Positions 59,712 to 64,000 of a stretch of DNA of 64,000 bases are shown here, one piece after another (the first letter of the stretch is position 1; each line of letters starts with the position of its first letter). The stretch comes from JBBRVW01 sp038246545 (GTDB lineage: Bacteria > Actinomycetota > Actinomycetes > JACCUZ01). Below the pieces are notes generated by a model. The model was not told the DNA's origin, did not search any database, and saw nothing but the letters and a program-made list of their open reading frames with translations. The stretch is taken from positions 1 through 64,000 of the forward strand of contig JBBRVW010000002.1 in assembly GCA_038246545.1 (NCBI GenBank). The letters are read 5' to 3'. The translations under genes were made by a program, and so were the position numbers.

Positions 59712-61310
59712 TTAGTCGGCGACCAGGGTCGCACCTAGCGACACCTCGACCGCGGTGCCGCCCTCGGGCCGGTTCCCGACGGCCAGGCGCGCGCCGATGC
59801 GGGTGGCCCGCTCACGCATCACCTCGAGGCCGAAGCTGTCGTCGCGCGGCGTGCCGAGGCCTGACCCGTCGTCGGCGATCGACAGGTAGGCGCTCGGGGG
59901 GTCGATCCGGCAGGTGACCCACAGGTTGTGCGCGTTGGCGTGCTTGCGCGCGTTGGTGACAGCCTCCTGGGCGATGCGCAGGAGCTCGGTCTCGGAGTCG
60001 ATCGGCAGCCTCATCGGTGTCTCGTCCAGCACCAGGTGCACCGTGAGGTTGGAGCTGGCCCCGACCTGGCGCACGTAGTCCGACAGGGCGGTGCCCAGCC
60101 CGGTCGTGGTCTGCACCTCGCTGCGCAGGTCGAAGATGGACAGCCGCAGTTCGGTGATGACCCGGGTGAGCTCGGACCGCAGGGTCTTCAGGTCGGCCTC
60201 CAGGTCCGGGAGGTAGCGCGCTCTGGCTGCCAGGTCGTCGACCACGTAGCCCATGGAGGCGAGCTCCTGCGCGATGCCGTCATGGATCTCCCGCGCGAGG
60301 CGGCGCCGCTCCTCGGCGGTGGCCAGGCTGCGGACCTCGCTGAACAGGAGTGCTGTCTCGAGCCGGAGGCCGAGCTCTTCCAGCACCGCCTCGGCGGCCG
60401 CCAGCTGGGACTGCTCGAAGGGAGCACCTTGGGACCGCTCGATGGCGATCAGGCCGAACGTGCGCAGGCCGATCCGCAGGGGCAGCACCGCGGAGCAGCC
60501 TGTCGTGCCCGGGGTGAGGGGCTGCGACGAGCGCATCGCCGTGCTCGACGCCCAGGCCTCGTCGAACAGGGCGCTGTCGACGTCCCACTCCAGGCGGTCG
60601 GCGCCCAGGTAGGTGACGGGGGAGAGCCGACCGCCGCTGGAGCGCACGTAGACGCCGCCACGGTCGAAGGGCGCCTGCCTGTCGACCTGCTCCAGCATCT
60701 GCTGACCGAGGCTCACCGGGTCGAGGCCGCCGGAGAGCTGCCGGGCCACCAGCCGGAGCTGCGAGATCAGCCGGTACGCGGCGGCGTAGGCGACGTTCTC
60801 GGTCGGTTCGCTGCTCGCCTGCTGGAGCCGGCCGACCCAGGCGCCGAGCAGGCCGACGGCGAGCGTGATGAGGGTCCAGCGACTCTCCAGCGCAAGGTAG
60901 CTGCTCCAGCCGAGCGACTCGTCGCCCACGAGCCGTCCGAGCATGAGGGCGAGCGCGCTCAGCCCCGAGGCGGTCACGGCTGTCCGGACCCCGCCGGCCA
61001 GCCCGGCAGCCAGGGCCGGTGCGATCAGATACGGCAGCAAGGTCTCGGGCAGGGGCTCGAGGATGAGCATCGCGGTGCACGCGAGCACGGCTTCCGCGAC
61101 GGGCCGGAACATCGAGGCGGTTCGCCACGACTCCGGAAACGGGACGCTGGCAGCCACCGCGACGGCGACCAGCAGCCCGACGACGAGGACGTCGTCACGC
61201 GTGTTTCGCTGCACCAGCGTGAGCACGACGCCCACGACCAGCAGCCCCGCGCGGACCCCGAGAACGACTCGCTGGTCCCGTCGCAGTGTCGTCAAGGTCG
61301 ACACGGCCAT
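59712..61310 (-). CDS. NarL-family sensor histidine kinase with GAF domain
   Basis: A 532-residue kinase. Five to six hydrophobic segments (about 18-165) form the membrane part, a GAF domain follows (about 195-325, with FDRGGVYVRS and CSAVLPLRIGLRTFG), and the catalytic part is HisKA_3 (LAREIHDGIAQELASMGY, phospho-His343) plus HATPase_c (LLRIAQEAVTNARKHA, ADDGSGLG, FGLEVMRERA). It faces no visible ligand. ATG at 61310 lacks a Shine-Dalgarno; a palindrome GTGAC-N3-GTCAC is at 61314-61326. Confidence 0.92.
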   Translation of the reverse strand: MAVSTLTTLRRDQRVVLGVRAGLLVVGVVLTLVQRNTRDDVLVVGLLVAVAVAASVPFPESWRTASMFRPVAEAVLACTAMLILEPLPETLLPYLIAPALAAGLAGGVRTAVTASGLSALALMLGRLVGDESLGWSSYLALESRWTLITLAVGLLGAWVGRLQQASSEPTENVAYAAAYRLISQLRLVARQLSGGLDPVSLGQQMLEQVDRQAPFDRGGVYVRSSGGRLSPVTYLGADRLEWDVDSALFDEAWASSTAMRSSQPLTPGTTGCSAVLPLRIGLRTFGLIAIERSQGAPFEQSQLAAAEAVLEELGLRLETALLFSEVRSLATAEERRRLAREIHDGIAQELASMGYVVDDLAARARYLPDLEADLKTLRSELTRVITELRLSIFDLRSEVQTTTGLGTALSDYVRQVGASSNLTVHLVLDETPMRLPIDSETELLRIAQEAVTNARKHANAHNLWVTCRIDPPSAYLSIADDGSGLGTPRDDSFGLEVMRERATRIGARLAVGNRPEGGTAVEVSLGATLVAD

Positions 61311-61398
61311 GCCGTGACGCTGTCACAGCGACCGGGCCGGGGCCACGTTCTCGGCCAATCGGCCGCCCCGGGCGTGTCGGCTCTGGTGCAATGACGGG

Positions 61399-62400
61399 GT
61401 GGACGATCAGCTGCGGTCTCTGTCGGACGTTCTCCAGGAGGCCGACACGAAGCTGCAGCTGGGCCGCAATGCTGGGGCCCGGGTGTGGCCGAGCGGGTTC
61501 GACACGTTGGACACCTACCTCAGCGGCGGCCTGCGGTCCGGTGAGCTGACGCTGCTCGGCGGGCCGCAGGGTCTCGGCAAGACCACGTTCGCACTGCAGA
61601 TGCTGCGCCACGCCGCTGTCTCTGGCGAGGCAGTCATCTACTTCTCCTACGAGCACGACGCCTCCACCGTCCTGGAGCGCCTGATCGCCATCGAGGCCGC
61701 GAGCCTGGCCGGCATCGAGGCCGTCTCCCTGCGCCGGATCCGGGAGTCGCTCGAGGCCTCCGACGGTCGCGAGGGCAGCCTGGCCGACCGGCTGCGGAAC
61801 ACGGTGGGTGGCAGCGACGCGGTCGCGGCGGTCCAGGCCTACGCCGACCGTCTCTTCATCCACCGCTCCAGCGGCACCGAGACGAGCGTCTACACGGTGC
61901 GGCAGGTGGTCGACCAGGCGCGGGCGCTGACCGGCCAGCCGCCGATGGTCGTCGTCGACTACCTCCAGAAGGTCTTCGTCCCGGGCGGCTCGGAGCTCGA
62001 GGAGGAGCGCGTCACCAAGATCGTCGAAGGGCTCAAGGACCTCGCCCTCGAGGTGGAGGTGCCCGTGCTCGCGATCGTCGCCGCCGACAAGGAGGGCCTG
62101 GCGGCGGGACGCCGGCTGCGGGTGCACAACCTGCGCGGCTCGTCGGCCCTCGCCTACGAGGCGGACATCGTCCTGATCATGAATGACAAGTACGACGTCG
62201 TGGCCCGCCACCACCTCGTCTACGACGTCGGCAACGCCGAGCGGTTCCGCAACTGGGCGGTCGTCACGATCGAGAAGAACCGCTCGGGACTGGACAAGAT
62301 CGACCTCGAGTTCCGCAAGCGGTTCGAGCAGGGTCGCTTCGAGACCGACGGCAACGCCGTCGCGGAGCAGCTGGTCGACGAGCGCGTCTACGTCGAGTAG
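61399..62400 (+). CDS. Stand-alone DnaB/KaiC-like RecA-fold ATPase
   Basis: A 333-residue protein similar to the C-terminal helicase domain of DnaB, but without the primase-binding N-terminal domain. Motifs: SGFDTLDTYLSGGLRSGELTLLGG, Walker A GGPQGLGKTTFAL (about 53-65), YFSYEHDAS, Walker B MVVVDYLQKVF (about 190), LRGSSALAYEADIVL, and a C-terminal arginine-finger-like IEKNRSGLDKIDLEF. A replicative role is unlikely in this context; KaiC-like regulators and secretion ATPases are closer functionally, by inference. GTG at 61399 has a TGCAAT box six bases upstream. Confidence 0.8.
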   Translation: MDDQLRSLSDVLQEADTKLQLGRNAGARVWPSGFDTLDTYLSGGLRSGELTLLGGPQGLGKTTFALQMLRHAAVSGEAVIYFSYEHDASTVLERLIAIEAASLAGIEAVSLRRIRESLEASDGREGSLADRLRNTVGGSDAVAAVQAYADRLFIHRSSGTETSVYTVRQVVDQARALTGQPPMVVVDYLQKVFVPGGSELEEERVTKIVEGLKDLALEVEVPVLAIVAADKEGLAAGRRLRVHNLRGSSALAYEADIVLIMNDKYDVVARHHLVYDVGNAERFRNWAVVTIEKNRSGLDKIDLEFRKRFEQGRFETDGNAVAEQLVDERVYVE

Positions 62401-62403
62401 TCG

Positions 62404-63993
62404 TCAGCGGGGCAGGTCGGCCTCGTCCCGGAACTCCCAGAGCGTGCGGGCCAACGTCCTGGTCTCGACCGCCGCGCCGAGCAGCGGGCCGGCCTCGTTC
62501 CCGAGGCCCGCCAGGATCGTGAGGTCGTCCTCGTCGAAGGGCGGGTCGTCCCGGCGGGCCAGCAGGAGGAGCGCCTCGATCTGCGGGATCGGGGCTGCCA
62601 GCAGATGCCGCCAGCTCGCGAGCGGGGCGCCCTGCAGCTGCTCGCGGGCGATGTCGCTCTCCTCGATGATGACGCCCTTGTGGGCCTGGGCCACCTGCTG
62701 GACCAGCCACGACTCGGCGTGCAGCTCGTACCGGTGCTCCAGGCGCCGCAGTCCGGTGCCCGCGGCGACCCGCCAGGCATCGTCGTCGGGGACCATCAGC
62801 GCGCCGGCGTCGGCGTGGGTGCGCTCGACCGCGTCGAGGACGACGACCTCCGCCGTCTCCGGCACGCCGTAGAGGGTGTGCACGATCCTGCTCAGCCGCC
62901 TGACGAGGTCGACGGCGTCGTCCGGCTGGACGGGGGCTGGTACGCGTGCTGCCGTGGCTGTCGGCTGTGCCGGACGTGGATCGGCGCCACCGGCCGGCCG
63001 GTCCGGCCCGGTGCGTTCGTGGCGACGGGTGGTGGCGGACTTCGAGGATTTCGGCCGCTCGGCGGGACGGAGAGCCTCCATCTCGCGCAGGGATGACCTC
63101 GTGGTACCAGTCGGCAGCTTGGTGCTCCGCCTTGTCCGCGGTACCGCGGACAGCGGAGGGGACTCGACGTCCCCCGGCGCCGGTCCTCCATCGTCGTCCG
63201 GGGGGTCGTCCGACGCTGGCAGCGGTGTGGCAAGCCCGTGCGAGGTCACCCGCTCGGGAGGAAGCCCGGTGGCCGGGACGGGGGAGGACACCTGCCGGAC
63301 CGGTTCGTCTTCCGGTGCCGAGGGCAGGTCCGGCCGCCAGGGGGTCTGCGGCGGCTCGGCGGAGACCGCAGCCGCGATCGGGGTCGCCAGCTCGGCTTCG
63401 GCTGCCACCACGCCGCGGTTCGTCCGCGGCGTCCCCGCGTCGGGAGTGAGCATCGCGGCATCTGCTGCCGGTGCAGCCGCCGAGGCGAGGTCGCCAATCG
63501 GCACGGGTGCATCCAGCACGTGGCGGGGAGCCGTGAGGCGGGCCACCAGGTCGTCGTCCTCGGTGAGCGGGTCGTCCCGGTCGAGCACCAGTTCCTGCAG
63601 CGCCTGGGTCACCTCGGCGTGCTGCGGCGGCATCGTCTGGTGCGCCCACGGTTCGCAGAGCAAGTCTTCCAGCGCTGCGAGCAGGGCCGGCTTGGAGATC
63701 GGTAGCGGCAGGACCGCCGCGGCCGGCAGCTGGCGCATCTCCGGCTCGTCCCATCCCGGACGGTCGCTCGAGACCAGCAGCACCGGTGCGAGCTTGGCGT
63801 GCGCCCGCAGGTTGGTGACGGCGGCCACCGCGAGGCGCGGGTTCTCGAGGTCGAGGATGAGCGCGTCCGCGTGCTCGGTCCCGGCGATCCAGTCGCCGAA
63901 CTCCGGCGGACGCAGGTCGACGACCTCGTAGTCGGTCGCCGACAGCCCCATCGCCATCGCGGGGTTGCGGGAGACGACCAGGACGCGCGCCAC
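62404..63993 (-). CDS. Receiver-like and GAF domain protein
   Basis: A 529-residue protein: a receiver-like domain (about 1-115, MARVLVVSRNPAMAMGLS and ALILDLENPRLA), a long disordered Pro/Asp/Thr-rich linker (about 130-345) and a C-terminal GAF domain (about 360-515, with VVVLDAVERTHADAGALMV and RHLLAAPIPQIEALLLLARRDDPPF in part). No output domain is visible. It is convergent with the DnaB-like gene, three bases apart. GTG at 63993 is the first possible start inside the window, but the reading frame is still open at the right edge, so the gene may begin further upstream. Confidence 0.72.
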   Translation of the reverse strand: MARVLVVSRNPAMAMGLSATDYEVVDLRPPEFGDWIAGTEHADALILDLENPRLAVAAVTNLRAHAKLAPVLLVSSDRPGWDEPEMRQLPAAAVLPLPISKPALLAALEDLLCEPWAHQTMPPQHAEVTQALQELVLDRDDPLTEDDDLVARLTAPRHVLDAPVPIGDLASAAAPAADAAMLTPDAGTPRTNRGVVAAEAELATPIAAAVSAEPPQTPWRPDLPSAPEDEPVRQVSSPVPATGLPPERVTSHGLATPLPASDDPPDDDGGPAPGDVESPPLSAVPRTRRSTKLPTGTTRSSLREMEALRPAERPKSSKSATTRRHERTGPDRPAGGADPRPAQPTATAARVPAPVQPDDAVDLVRRLSRIVHTLYGVPETAEVVVLDAVERTHADAGALMVPDDDAWRVAAGTGLRRLEHRYELHAESWLVQQVAQAHKGVIIEESDIAREQLQGAPLASWRHLLAAPIPQIEALLLLARRDDPPFDEDDLTILAGLGNEAGPLLGAAVETRTLARTLWEFRDEADLPR

Positions 63994-64000
63994 GGTCAGG

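Noticed and set aside
61399..62400. Replicative helicase DnaB
   Set aside because: The N-terminal primase-binding domain is missing and the length is only 333 residues; the context is signalling rather than replication.
1..64000. tRNA, rRNA, tmRNA and RNase P RNA genes
   Set aside because: I looked for TΨC-arm-like GGTTCGA motifs and known RNA cores in the gaps and saw none that I could support; a covariance-model scan would be decisive.

Overview
The window is high-GC, gene-dense DNA from an actinomycete. Signs of this are the split bc1-aa3 respiratory genes with a diheme qcrC and the actinobacterial subunit ctaF, a pspA-pspAA-htpX-pspAB membrane-stress set, a PimB-type phosphatidylinositol mannosyltransferase, frequent GTG/TTG starts, 4-bp ATGA/GTGA overlaps, and many genes with a TANNNT box 6-7 bases before an ATG/GTG and no Shine-Dalgarno, which suggests leaderless mRNAs. 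The order cannot be fixed from sequence alone. I saw no rRNA, tRNA, CRISPR array, insertion sequence or prophage.

Layout. 1-6716: central metabolism (sucB 5' part, lpdA, pepA, gcvT, a shikimate-kinase-like gene) and an acidic repeat protein. 6722-13612 (minus): the most interesting block, a cobalamin riboswitch followed by six tightly packed genes: a secreted alpha/alpha-barrel protein, a membrane-anchored protein resembling the transcobalamin beta-domain, EcfT, a double-ATPase EcfA, an EcfS, and a degenerate CobT homologue. Together they look like a vitamin B12 capture and uptake system in which a bacterial counterpart of transcobalamin is split over two polypeptides and feeds an ECF transporter. 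13701-20504: small conserved genes, an aldo/keto reductase, the Psp module, glycerate kinase and erpA. 20609-24043: a secreted protein, a PfkB-type kinase and aat. 24108-38496: the respiratory region (ctaCDF, ctaE-qcrCAB, a CtaG-type assembly factor), interrupted by an L,D-transpeptidase, a photolyase and an SDR-DUF2867 protein, and closed by trpD.

38516-42714 holds a PAP2 phosphatase, an AsnC-domain protein, a cupin-MarR operon with two clear operators, and a DnaQ-GIY-YIG fusion nuclease. 42799-49198 (minus) is a putative metal-handling block: a NicO-type Ni/Co exporter or permease with histidine-rich loops and an EF-hand, a TPR protein, and two secreted DUF4331 proteins, each preceded by a CRP/GlxR-like palindrome. 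49408-55643 encodes a zinc ribbon protein, a NYN-domain protein, a cysteine-rich small protein, an NlpC/P60 peptidoglycan hydrolase and two coupled metalloproteases.

55644-58885 is visibly poorer in GC and less codon-biased: two paralogous Flp pilin genes in opposite orientation bracket a PimB-like glycosyltransferase and a polytopic membrane protein. 59057-63993 carries a NarL-type two-component pair, a stand-alone DnaB/KaiC-like ATPase and a receiver-GAF protein, possibly linked to the pilins. Two related palindrome-hairpin-palindrome elements (15381-15460 and 29961-30063) lie between convergent genes.
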